Of a stretch of 64,000 nucleotides of DNA, positions 27,547 through 39,100 are shown piece after piece. Location of the stretch: positions 4,262,610 to 4,326,609 of the forward strand of contig CM067095.1 in NCBI GenBank assembly GCA_034008185.1, given 5' to 3'. Source of the stretch: Gorsachius magnificus (taxonomy: Eukaryota; Chordata; Aves; Pelecaniformes; Ardeidae). The number at the start of each line of letters is the position of its first letter. The stretch's first letter is position 1. Position numbers and translations under genes: made by a program. Below the pieces are notes generated by a model. The model was not told where the DNA came from, ran no database searches, and saw only the letters and a list, made by a program, of their open reading frames with translations.

Positions 27547-27974
27547 GTAAGCGCCGGAGAGCCGGGCCCAGTCCTCCGGCGGGCAGGCGGGCGCCTTCGC
27601 CCCCCTGCCTGCCCGCTGCCGCGTCGTGGAGCCCCGGGGACCGGGCCGGGGCTTGCCCGTGACAGCGTGTGCTCCAGGCGCGGCCCCAGGGCCCTGGCTC
27701 CGGCTTCCCTCCTCTGCCCGGGGCGAGGTTTTTGAAGCTGATGCGTGAGGAGAGGAGAAGCGTGTCAGGGCAGAACCCACGAAACCCCCGCCGTCGGGTC
27801 GTGGGGCGTTTGAGGCGCACGGTTTTTTGTTTCTGAAGCAAGGGCATGACACACAGCTGCGGACAAGGCCTCTGTTGCTGCTAGGGTCTGTCCGGCTTAA
27901 CGTGGCCGGAGATGCGGGGCACGGACGGAGCAGGAGGCGCGGGCTCCGCGGGCCATTCCTCGGGCGTTTTTAAA

Positions 27975-27988
27975 ACTACAACTCCGAG
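27975..27988 (+). promoter_or_regulatory. ZNF143/SBS-type promoter word
   Basis: ACTACAACTCCGAG closely resembles the ACTACAAYTCCCAG element bound by ZNF143 and common in vertebrate CpG-island promoters. It lies about 430 bp downstream of the predicted exon 1 donor, so it may mark a second, downstream transcription start or act from within the first intron. Confidence 0.45.
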
Positions 27989-28100
27989 GCTGGCCCGCTG
28001 CCAGGGGATGCTGCAGGAGAAGTCAGAGCCCAGCACGACACAGAACGCCGCGTACCTGATTTGGCAACAGAGGAACAACCGCTTTACACTTTTTTTGTTC

Positions 28101-28115
28101 TTTTTTTTTTTTTTT
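28101..28115. repeat. T15 homopolymer
   Basis: Run of 15 T followed by AG. It looks like a splice acceptor, but no credible exon with a donor follows. Confidence 0.8.
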
Positions 28116-29343
28116 AGGTCTCATGTAATTGTTCACATGCAGGTTAGAGACTGCATGGTATCATGGGACTTCAGCATGATTTGGTAGTGATTTAAAATAC
28201 TGACTTATCACTGTTTGCTATGCGTTGCTAGTTGTGTACACAGTTACAGTTAAGGTTCGTGGGTGTGAGGCAGAGCTGGCTGTTTCCTGATAAGTGATCA
28301 TGGCTGATATGTTTAGCTTTCTAATTGAAAAAAAGCCCCTGCTTTTCACATTTACAGGTCTGGTTTAGAGGATTTTTCTCTGATACAGTCACTCTGGGAA
28401 AATACTGTCAAAAGCTGCTTGTGTAGGAAGCACGTAATCATTAAAACTAATCATTAATGGCAACGGTATCATTTCCTCCTCTGTGCTTTTTAAGTGACTA
28501 TTGAAATAACAGTAAGAAAGGAAGCTGTCTAGAGTACTATGTTAACATTGAAATGGAACTTTAAATAAAATATTTAGGATTAAAGCTCTAGATTCATGTG
28601 TTGCTTTTTCTAGACCTTTGCCTTTTAAGATTAGTGCTCATACATGGTTCTTCTCTCTTACCCACTTAGTCCTCACCTTCTTTTGCTGTGCATGTGTATG
28701 CTGTCAGGTGACAGAAATGTTAAAAGTTTTGATGAACAGCAGTGCATTCCCAGTAATAATCTATATGCTGTGTCATTGGTTCAAATACATGATCAAAATG
28801 GAGTCTGAAAAACTTAGAAGCGCTGAATACAAATTCAGAGGCAAAGCAGTGGCATACACTTAGCTTGGTCTACCTGCAGGTGCCATAGCTGGGGTTTTTT
28901 TGTTGTTGTTTCATTTACTGTTAAATTCTGTATTTTGTGGAAGCGATACAGTAATTTTCCTGAGTAAGAGTAATGAAGAACAGTATTCAGTTAATGTGTA
29001 GAAGAGGATTCCTTTAATTGGTAACATCTGTGTCTAATGAGGAAAATGGAATTGGCTGGGATTGTTGATACAGAAGGAGTGACATTTCTCCCTGGGAGCT
29101 TCTGGGAGGGGGTTTCCAAGTAGAGGTGAGGACGTGCTCTGAACAAAGCATGACACAGAGAACAGGCTCTGCTGGACTCTGATAGAATTGGGTGATTCAT
29201 GCGACTTTGATAAATTTTTTTTTTTAGGTTATGCTAACTGCTTTGTGTTTGAATACCCCTATATCCAGTTTGGGATACAGTGAGGAAATTTTTAATTTTC
29301 ACATGACTTCATTGTTTCTCTGTATGAAAGACACTTGAGGAGG

Positions 29344-29370
29344 TTTTTTTTTTTATTATTATTATTATTG
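29344..29370. repeat. T run plus (ATT)n microsatellite
   Basis: A T run passes directly into about five ATT units, in septin intron 1. Confidence 0.8.
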
Positions 29371-31317
29371 TTTATTTATGTGCCTCAATACTTGACTGAC
29401 ATTTCCGTGTGGGTTTTTGTAGTTCTTTTTGTGAGAAACCACGAATCTTGATATTTTACTGAGATATTCTTGATGTATGTCTGCTTTAAGTCTGAAAATG
29501 TGACTTCAGAATGTTAATGTGTTGAGACCATTTCCAGCACTTGGAAACCTACTTAAGTCTTTACTGCTTTCTGTGTTTCCTTATTAGGCTATGAAATACT
29601 TTTTAAAGTAGCAGTTATATAATCTCAGATGGAAAGAAAAAGGCCTCATTTGATAAATCAGGAGGGCTGTGCTGCTTGTAGAGATGGTTGTTACGGTCAC
29701 TCTGAAGTGATTATTTTAAAATGTTGTTTAATATCCTTATATGGAAACACTCTGTAAATTTTTCATAGCGTTTTCTTTGTGCTTGTTCCTATTAAGAAGC
29801 TCCCAGGCTGCCTGTTCCTAACAGTTTACTTCTTGCATCCTGACAGGAACAAAGGAAATGACCCATTTTCCTTCCCCTCTCTTTCTCTTTCACTGGGATA
29901 CTTTTCTTAGCAGAAGGCTGTAAGATGGCACGTTCCAGGCCTCTGTGTTTGGAGAGGAGTAACTGAACTTAGTGGTAATCTGCTCCTTTTGATTCCCCAA
30001 CAGCACGTTGTTTAGGATAGGAATTTGCTAGGATCCAAAATGAAACGTTGTCACGTTACCCACTCTTCAAAAACTGATTTGAACGTTCCTATACTATAGC
30101 ATAGCGTCCCTTTTTTCTGCTGGACCTGCTAAATGGGGCCTACAATTATTTCCAAATAAAGTTTCACTGCTTTTGCAAGTTAATGCAACTGTATCTTATC
30201 TGTTCCTTTCTCCTTGAAATACTTTGCATGTGCTGCTTTGCTCATCTTGTAATGATTGAAATAGTCCTTTGAAAATCTAAAGAAAACAGAACAGCTATGG
30301 CTTGCTCTGTTTTCCTGTAGTTGTTTTTTAATTTTATTATGGAAAATGGATGAAAAATCAAACATAATTTCTAGATGTGGGACTATCCAGAGTTTTATCA
30401 GACACTCAATTTCACGTTGCTTTAATGTTTGACACAGTTGTGTGCAGACAGACTTCAGGATTTCGGCAGTCATTGATGCACAATGTGGTCTGGTCCATTG
30501 ACAAGTTATCGCTTGTAAGTAGTTCTGTAAGCGCTGTGGTTATAGGTGCCGTAAGAAGATGTAACATCTGGTATTTTGCTAATTCTAAGGCTTTGATTTG
30601 TAATGATATGGTAAAGGTTCAGGAAGCCAGCTCGTGATCATCTGGGGAAGCTGTCTGAATAATTTTCTAGGAAACCTCATGAGGGCAGTAGTATGAATTA
30701 GAAAATGTGTTGGGACTGAATAACTGAGGATTCGTTTAAACCTCAGTGCCTTATTTAGGTGTTGTGGAACATCAGGTGGATTTGGGGTTTTTTTTTAAGC
30801 TAACTTTTAGTTAGAATATTTTTATTCTAACAAAATACAGTGGGAAATAACTAACTGGATGCTCGTTGTACAGAGATATTTAAGCGTGTGCCGCAGTCAT
30901 GATGCGATCAGAGCAGCTGTCCTGCAGCTTTGGCTACAGCAACTTTTTGGTCAGAGTAAGACACAAGGTGAATGTGGTTTGCCTGGTAGGAAACAGGCTT
31001 TGTAAGTTATTTGTGGAATGATTTATTGTAAATTTAGCTCTCTATGAGATGACAGACTAATTTTGAAGCCAGATTTGTCAAATCAGTTGACAACCATTTT
31101 GACTCTTCTGCTATAATGGATGTGACTATACTGTCAGTGTAAAGCAGAAGTAATTAGAGAATTTGGTTATGTATTTAAATCTGAATTGTTCCCCTGCTCA
31201 CCTTTAACTATAGGCAGCTGCTCTGGGTGGCTCCTCATCTGGCCTTACTGTGAGAAATGGATCAGAAGGTCTATCTATGTTAGTGCTTAGACAGTGACTC
31301 TTTATGAATGAAACTCT

Positions 31318-31622
31318 TGAATTCATAGAATCATAAAATACCAGTTTGCAAGGGACCTCAGGGATCATGTGGTCCAACCTTTCTGGTTAATAGCACAGTC
31401 TAAACAAGATGGCCCAGCACCCTGTCCAGCTGCGTCTTGAAAGTGTCCAGTGTGGCGGAGTCAACCCCTCCCCTGGGGAGTTCAGTGGTTGACTGTTCTC
31501 ATAGTGACAACATTTCCTCTCATGTTCAATTGGAATCTTCTCAGGATTAGCTTGTACCCATTACCCCTCATCTTTTCCATGTGACTCCTTGTGAAAAGGG
31601 AGTCTCCATCTTCTTGCTACTG
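31318..31622 (-). mobile_element. CR1 LINE, 5'-truncated copy
   Basis: Read on the minus strand this matches the 3' part of avian CR1 non-LTR retrotransposons: a gagactcccttttcacaagg word, then the conserved stretch about pulling out and ending of 'gggtacaagctaatcctgag', attccaattgaacatgagag, then a compact 'ggttggaccacatgatccct' phrase, and finally the ATTCTATGA-type 3' terminal repeat near 31,323-31,335. It is about 300 bp, truncated at its 5' end as is usual, non-coding, and sits in intron 1 of the septin gene. It is the clearest marker that the DNA is avian or sauropsid. Confidence 0.85.
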
Positions 31623-33109
31623 ATTATGAATGATGCTACTGATTTTATAGATAAGGTGACAATGGAGGTTTCAGAACAGAAACAAGATGTGGACAGAGCA
31701 ATGAGTTACATCTGTCAATGATGGCTGGAATGAGCCCTTGCATATTGGTCAAAGAAAAATGGTTTTGAAAAAACAGAGCTTATTCTTAAGGGATATTTCC
31801 TAGCCTGTTTTGAGGAATACCCAATTGGAGACTGTCAGAAGATGATTAGGATCAGGACCTACCTATTTTCCAGGCAATGGATCTATTGGGCTTTCATCAG
31901 CAAGCAAATGAACTGGGTATGGGGGAGAAGTAGTTGGAGGAGGAAAAAAAAATAACCTCCTTGCTTATGGGGTGGCTGGTGTCTGCACAGCTGCTAAGAT
32001 TTGAAATGCCTTCAGGGCAAATGAAATGCCATGTGAGCTGAAGACATATTTTCTTTGAAAGTCCAAGCTGCACTTATGCTAACTTTGACTTTTCCTTTAG
32101 TCCAAATCTTAGTATGTCTCTGCTAGGATTTGACTGTCAAACTGCTGGTGTCAGAAATGGGACTGTATCCTGCTAGAATGACTCCTGCTACCCAACAGGA
32201 AAGCGTTTCTGTCTGAACACACAGGTGCCTGCATAGGTCACTTCCCTGCTTTCCCAGGCCAAGAGCTGTGTTGTCAACAAACCAAGCTGTGACCTGCCAC
32301 CCCCTTGGGCGTTTCCTGCCAGTGCTCTCTGGCTGCTCTAAATAAAAGGGCCTCGCTATTGCCGTGATAACTAATCTATAGAACAACTAACATCCTTGAG
32401 TAAAAAGATAAAGGCTTGCCAAAACCCAGCTGTTCTGGGTGTTTGAAACTGAGTAACAAATCTTTTTGATAGTCCTTCAGATCAGTGCGAGTTTTCATGT
32501 CTAACATAGGTTAGCCAAGTGCCAAGGTTCTGCAATGTTTGGTGTAGTGTTCACATTCAGCAGTAGTACTTTGAAGTGACTGAAAATAATTACAACCTTT
32601 ACTGGGAAATCCTATAGGTGTCCTGGTTTTGGGAGAATTTTTATATGTGGTCATAATTCTCAAATACAATTTTTTGGACAACAGTTGGCTTACATTCATC
32701 TATTTGTAAACCATCTTTAAGAAATGTATAGTTCGTAAGTGGAAAGGGTAAAAATGGAAGGAAAAAGGACCTCTATGCTATTTGGTATAGGGGGTTGGGA
32801 ACAGAGAATATTTTCCTTCTTTAAAAACGGGATGGATGAAAGATCTTTAAGGATACTGAACTTTAGTATTTCAGGTTTTAAAGGAATCTTTCTGGTTTTT
32901 AAGTATTTAAATGAAGAATTCTGGTTTTGATAATCCTGTGAATAGCTTCACGGAAGTAGCTGTTTTGCTTATGGCTTGTTAATCTTTGAGTATGTGATGT
33001 TTCATTCTACTAGAATAAAATGTAATTATATTTGCAGTTGATCAGTTCAAAATTAAAATGAATGTCATCTTAAAGTCAGCTAACGTGCACTATGTTTTTT
33101 ATTTTCCAG

Positions 33110-33161
33110 TGTCTGAAAGTTGGAGTGACGAAACATGTCTCAGTCAGGTGAAAAAGTAAAG
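33110..33161 (+). CDS. SEPTIN2L: septin coding exon 1 (ATG at 33135)
   Basis: Acceptor attttccag ends at 33109. The first 25 nt are 5'UTR with an in-frame TGA at 33126-33128. ATG at 33135 begins MSQSGEKVK. Donor GTAAAG at 33162 (phase 0). A competing donor, CAG then GTGAAA, lies 14 nt earlier at 33,148. The MS...F pattern and spacing to the YVGF motif match SEPTIN2, which favours the later donor. Confidence 0.85.
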
Positions 33162-36100
33162 GTAAAGAGATGGCTGCATAGCCAAAATTTTATTTAGAAT
33201 GTATTCAGCTTCTGAAAATACTTGTGTTTTTACTGAAGTGGTAAAATAGTGAATAAATGATACCTTATTGCTTCATACGTGTTTCTTAAGAGGAACTGTT
33301 TAGTAGAAACAGGGCCTGCATGGGATTCTAGTAATAGGCTTTCAGGTGTTTGCCAGAAATTCAGTGTTTGCTTACACATTTAGAATGGTGCCTTTACTTA
33401 AGGAATTTTCATTTGGTAAACCTTCATTTCTCAAGTTTTTGCCCATCTGAGTGGGTTTTAAAAGGATTGTTAGCAATTAATTGCCTTTTAAGTGATTTCC
33501 CCTGTATCCACCCACTGGAAGTATGGCATTGTATAAAAACTGTTCTCATTATAAACTCATCTGTGAAGAAACTGTTTGGTTCCAGCTAGCTCATAGGTCC
33601 CTAAATCAAGTGCTGCAGTTCTTATTTAGACTCCTATTAGATTTTCAGTCAATTTCTAACAGATGGTGAAGCAGACTGCCCTTTTTATAGGCCAAATCTC
33701 TTTGATAAGTTTTCCAGGCACATTTCTTATTCCTGCTTTTGTGTCAGAAGTTAAATGTTGCGAAGACAGGTGAACAGCTTAACAAGCAGCAGATAGATCT
33801 CTGTGTGATTGTATCTTGGTAGTCTCTGCATTACTATACAGTGTTCTTGCTTTTCTAAATGTGAGTGTATGCATTTTTTATTTTTACAGAAGATAGTAGC
33901 AGCAGATACCAAATTTGAACAAGTATTTTTGACCTCTATCTTAAAATCTTTGGGATTTTTAGCTATGCTTATAGCTTAAGATTAATAATAGTGTCTTCTT
34001 GCAAGCTTGCAGATTTTTTTTTATCCAAGGAGAGACTTTTGTTTATGTGTAGCACAAGGTACTTACCAGATTTCTATTTATATCAGACTGCTTGGTAAAT
34101 GGGCCTGTTTCAAAGTCTGCCTTGCTATAGCAGCAAAAAATAGTTTCATCCTCTAATTTTCCATGTGCTTTATATTCCTCTGCATTTTATTGTATAGAAT
34201 CAACTGAACTCTGTTTCAACTTTTTAGGGGGAAGGGGTTCTAATTTATATCCAATTTTTGTTGTCTTGTCAGTTTTCCGACTCAGCAGGCTATGTGGGAT
34301 TTGCTAATCTGCCCAACCAGGTTCACAGGAAATCTGTGAAGAAGGGCTTTGAATTCACGCTGATGGTGGTTGGTAAGTGACTTAAGTACTTTTGACTGTT
34401 ATACAAAACCAAAAACATTTCTTTCACGTAGACATATGTGTCTTCCTACTTAGCAATTGACTGTTACACAGAAGAAAAAGCTTTGAACTTCTATATGCTC
34501 TCTAATTAAATCTCATGCTATTTTGTCATGTTTGGTAGGAGGGAGTATTTGTAGTGATTAAAGATGATGACTTTGAGCAAACAGGATGTTCTTGTATTCC
34601 TGATTCATCATCAGATGGTAGGGGTAGCTGCTTAATCTTTCTTTGACTCCCATTTCCCCAACTGAAGGCATGAATGCACATGGTGAATATCTTCCTGTTC
34701 AAATGGTGATGCTATTCTTGTGTTTTCTGCTGTTCTATACTGATTCACTCTGGTATTATAACTTTTAGTTTGCCTGTTCTGTGAATGAGCATCTGTAGAA
34801 GTCTTTGATGGAAAGTCCTCTAGGCGCAAAGCTGTTTTAAGTGACATTTTGAATTATACTTGTGTTGAATCAGTTTAATGTTATACAAATGCAAAGGGAG
34901 TCCACAGTACTATCACCTTTTTGTAGTAGTTACCTTGCAATTACAAGTTACTGAAATACGAAAATGAGAAGAGATGTGTAACACTTTCTTCTTATTGTCT
35001 GTGCCCTGTAGTACCATTTGGGATTATTTGGTGACAGACTGTTCAGCAGTGTCTGTAAAATAAATAGGTCATTTGTGATAAGTGTAGAGGTTTTTTTATT
35101 TCCTGTAGTTTGTGGTGATAAGTACAGATAATTTCTCCATCTCTAAGATTAGGTTAGTAGCATCTAAAATAACATGGCCAGTTTTTCTAAATGCCTTTGA
35201 TTGCTTGGGTTTGAGAAAAAAGTGACTTTTTGAAATTAGATTTAGTAATTATTTGCAGGTTTAATTTTATTACTTTGATGAAGGACAAAACTTGTATGAC
35301 CTGAAGTTCTGAAACTGTGGAACTTCTCAGGTGTACTTTGAATAATTATCTTACTATTTTCTGTTTCATGTTTCATAGGATGTATGTAGCCTAACTGTAA
35401 GAGTGCAAAGCTCAACTGTTAGTTTGGGATTGCTTTATTCGTTCTCCCTCCTAACAGTGTTCCAGGGTCAATTTTTAGCTCAGGAAAACTTTAAAGCTCT
35501 GAGAAATTTTCAACAAGAGAGTTACAGCTCCTGACTTTGTAAGTTTAAATGAAGAAAACCTTTTATTTCCCTGAAGTAACCGAACTATCGCTAGATCTAT
35601 AGTCAAAGTGCTGTATGACCTTTCAGCTTTTATTATGAAATCTATTACAGTAAACTTAGCATTTTCATGTAACATTTATAAAAATACTAGAGGCTTGTTT
35701 TTCCTGTGTTTTTAAAGTGCTTAGCTGAAACTTTGATGTTTTTATCTCAATTCCTAGGGTGGATCCTGATGAACAAATTATTTTTCCTCTGTCACGTGGG
35801 CTTGGGGGAAGAGGAGGTATTTTAAAAAGCCTGGCGTAAAAGGTGTATATGCTTAATAACTTGAATTATTTTGTTTGTAGGTGAGTCTGGCTTGGGAAAA
35901 TCCACTTTAATTAACAGTCTGTTCCTGACTGATCTTTATCCAGAACGTTATATTCCTGGAGCTGCAGGTAAATGTGGTTTTGCAGTTCCTCCAGCACATA
36001 CCCTATGAAATTTCATGTTCTTTCAGATAACATTGCTTCATTCTGATGATAACTTCACGTGCAAGACCCTTTCTTCACACTGTCTAAATGTATTTTAATC

Positions 36101-39100
36101 CTCTGAATTATATTTTTTGAGCTGTCATTTTCTTTATTTATATTTCTTTTCAAAGACTCAGCTTTTATTGTTTCTTCATCAATTGTTATTAAAAAAGCAG
36201 CCCCCCAAACCTTTTAGGTGTCAATATACCTAAATGTTGTTTTGCTGTAATCTGCATTTCCTCTGATGGTTTTTGCCTGTAATGCCTTAAATCCTGGTTA
36301 GAGGTGTAAATACCTTTTGGCAAAGAATCTAGCATGCTTCTGAGTATTTTAATTTTATTTTTACATATAGTCATGAGTAAATCCCTCTTTTTTTTAGTTC
36401 ATTGCTTCTTGTTTATTTACAAAAATGTGTTAAATTTTGACTAGCTAGCTTTTTTTTTTTTTTAAATATTTAATGTCATGTAGGTTACAGTACGCTTCAC
36501 ATTGCATTTTCTCATCTGTTGCTCTCTTCCTGCAGGGGTTTCTGTAGCAATTGATAGGCATGCTAACAATCAAAATGTTCCTTTATTTTAGAGAAAATAG
36601 AGAGAACAGTTCAAATTGAAGCTTCTACAGTAGAGATAGAAGAGCGAGGGGTGAAACTGCGTTTAACAGTAGTTGACACACCAGGATATGGAGATGCCAT
36701 TAACAGCCAGGACTGGTATGTGTGTAAATACTGCTTTGCTTGATAGAGTTTGTATCTTACGCAAATACTACTCTAGTGTGTCTGTCTCTCTGAACTTAAG
36801 TGATTCAGCTGGTGGACTTTGGATAACTTCGGTGTACTAAAAGGCAGCAACAAGTTCATTATTCTTAACATGAACAGACTGTTATCTTGAATTCATGGTA
36901 GAGCATCTTTTATGAGTCCTTGCAGTTAAGCACAGTTTTCTAAGTGCTTCTGTGTTCTGGGTGCTCATCTTCATATCATCAGTGACATGATCATTTAGTT
37001 TGTGTGAACTTTCAAATTAAGTTTCTCTTACAATTTTTGTTGCCTAAAACACTCATCTCTAGTAAAACTGCATTACTTTGTACAACTTCCTGTTTCAATT
37101 TTCTAACAACTTTTTAATGTTTTTAAAAGGTTTGGTTAGTGTTCTCAAGGCTGTCTATGATTCTCCCTCAAAATGAATGGTCTTCAAGATTCTCTGTGAC
37201 AACTGCAGTCAACTTTTTGTCTCCATAGCTACTCTGACAGGGCAGAACTCTAGTGAAGGGAGATGTTTTTTTTTTTTTTGTTTGTCTTTCTGTATCTCTG
37301 GCCCACCCAGTTTCCGTGTTTTTAAGACAGAACTTTTCATTCCCTGTCCTTTATATGTACTACTTGCAATTTGGATAGAACTGCATTTTTTTTTTTTTTA
37401 GGATGGAGTTACTACTTAGCTCTCTCTGGCCTAAATATCACTGATAATCTTTTTAAGCGGCTGAAATAATTGTCTGCAGATACACTGGACAACATACAGA
37501 ACTGCCTTCTCAGCATAAAGATCATGAAGAAAGAAAATGGTAAAATAGCTATAAAGGAACTGGGCCGTTTGCAACAAAATTAAAATTAATACTTTTACTC
37601 ATAAATGTAATTTCCAATTCATCATCGACATGCACTTTTCTTTAACTGTGGAAAACTGATCTTGTGATAACATTTTTCAAATAAAGATGAGATGTATTAA
37701 TGTGCTTACTAGGATGCCTGGATTATTCCAGTGCAACTAGAAGCTAAACTTCGAATTTCCACATGGTTGTCTTTTAAGAACTGCTAACAATATTTATTTT
37801 GCTTAGCCGATAATTTTTGCTGACATTTTTTTTTTTTGTGGTGGTAATCCTAAGGCAAATGAAGTGTCACTGTGCGGAGAAAGGGAGCATAAAGCTAATA
37901 CTGGTTGATTTGAGTCCTTCAGTATAAGTTAAAGATCAGGAAGGAGGCAAATAGCTGATAAAATAAGCATCTATAATGCTAATAGAATATTTTGTAATCT
38001 TTTCTTGACAGAATGCTGTGTTATTTGGAGGGTTCTGAAGACCATTGTTACCAGACGTGTTTTTTCTCTTCTTTCTATGGTGTACTGTAGAAACACAGCA
38101 AAAATGAAAGCAGTGAAGTTATACTAAATGGAAGTTTGAAAGTAAAGCCATAGTGGGATTTTTACTTTTATTTTCCTCCTACTTTTCCTACTTTATTAAG
38201 TTGAAAAAAATTGAACTTCTAGAATAATGCTAAGGCATCTTTCTGGATTGCAGCATGGTCTTGCTTATTTTGTGCACTGTTGACTAGAGCTTCCTTCCGC
38301 TGGAGCGAAGAGCTCTGCAGCCCGTGTATTGTGTAACATAGAGCTCTTCCTGTTGATTGTGTTCTAATGCCCTTTGTTTATTCTCCTAAGATGTTTTTTA
38401 GAGACCTACGTGTTCAGATTTTTCCCCTTTCTTTTTGGATGCTTGCTAAATAAGAGTCATTCCATGATGATTCAGACCTAGTAGAACAATTTACTGGATT
38501 ATACTTACTTTTCTTAAACATCAAAATACATTACGGGAACAAATAGTACTTACATACTACAAAATAAAACAATGCAATTGATTTTAATTGTCTTTCTCTA
38601 GTCCTATTTTCTTACGTCACACGAAAAGACTGAGCTGTGATGAGTGTCATTTTGACAAAATCTGTTAGTCTTTGCAGGATGTCATAGGGAGTTGGATGGA
38701 TAGACTCTTTGTTTTGAACTGTAGTCAAGACTAACGCAGTGCAACTACTTTCCTTCCTTGTTAGTTCAGAGGAAGCAGAAAATTTGTGTTCTTGAACTTA
38801 TGTTTGTGTTCAGGAGCATTTACTGCAAATATGGTTAACCGGTAGATGGTGCTGATCTCTATCCAAGTTTTATAAAGCACTTTTTTTTGGGAAAGCTACA
38901 ATTTGTGCAGACTACCTGTTTTTCAGGATGAGTTTCACTAAGGTTATTTTTTAATAGAGGTAAATCGAACTGTCATGATGTCCCTAGGAGGCAACAATTG
39001 CTGATCCTGTTTCATATATCTTTCTCCTGAGTAGGTTTCCTAATGGCTTTTGGTTTCTGTCTTTGCATTGATGAAAGGGCTTAATTTTAGTGTTTGACTC

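Larger units (their letters stand above)
26930..28060 (+). promoter_or_regulatory. SEPTIN2L: CpG-island promoter of the septin gene
   Basis: A second sharp CG-rich block in AT-leaning DNA, 5 kb upstream of the first coding exon and in the correct orientation. No TATA box was found. A strong splice donor (CAG then GTAAGC) lies at 27,546/27,547 and a ZNF143-type word at 27,975-27,988. Housekeeping-type promoters and non-coding first exons are usual for septin genes. A bidirectional promoter is possible but unsupported. Confidence 0.6.

Noticed and set aside
27232..27852. A 206-codon minus-strand frame in the septin CpG island
   Set aside because: Open because of base composition; Pro/Arg/Gly-rich with no motif, and no splice or promoter evidence on that strand.
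28085..28190. Possible extra septin 5' exon after the T15 tract and AG at 28,117
   Set aside because: The acceptor-like tract is not followed by a convincing donor. T runs followed by AG are common in this DNA.
34561..34612. Inverted repeat GATGATGA/TCATCATC in a septin intron
   Set aside because: An eight-base stem with a loop of about 30 nt is expected by chance in this length of DNA, and no further RNA structure supports it.
36030..36110. Possible C/D box snoRNA in a septin intron (TGATGA then CTGA about 65 nt apart)
   Set aside because: The flanks do not pair into a terminal stem, the C box has a C instead of a purine at its first base, and no C'/D' boxes are visible.
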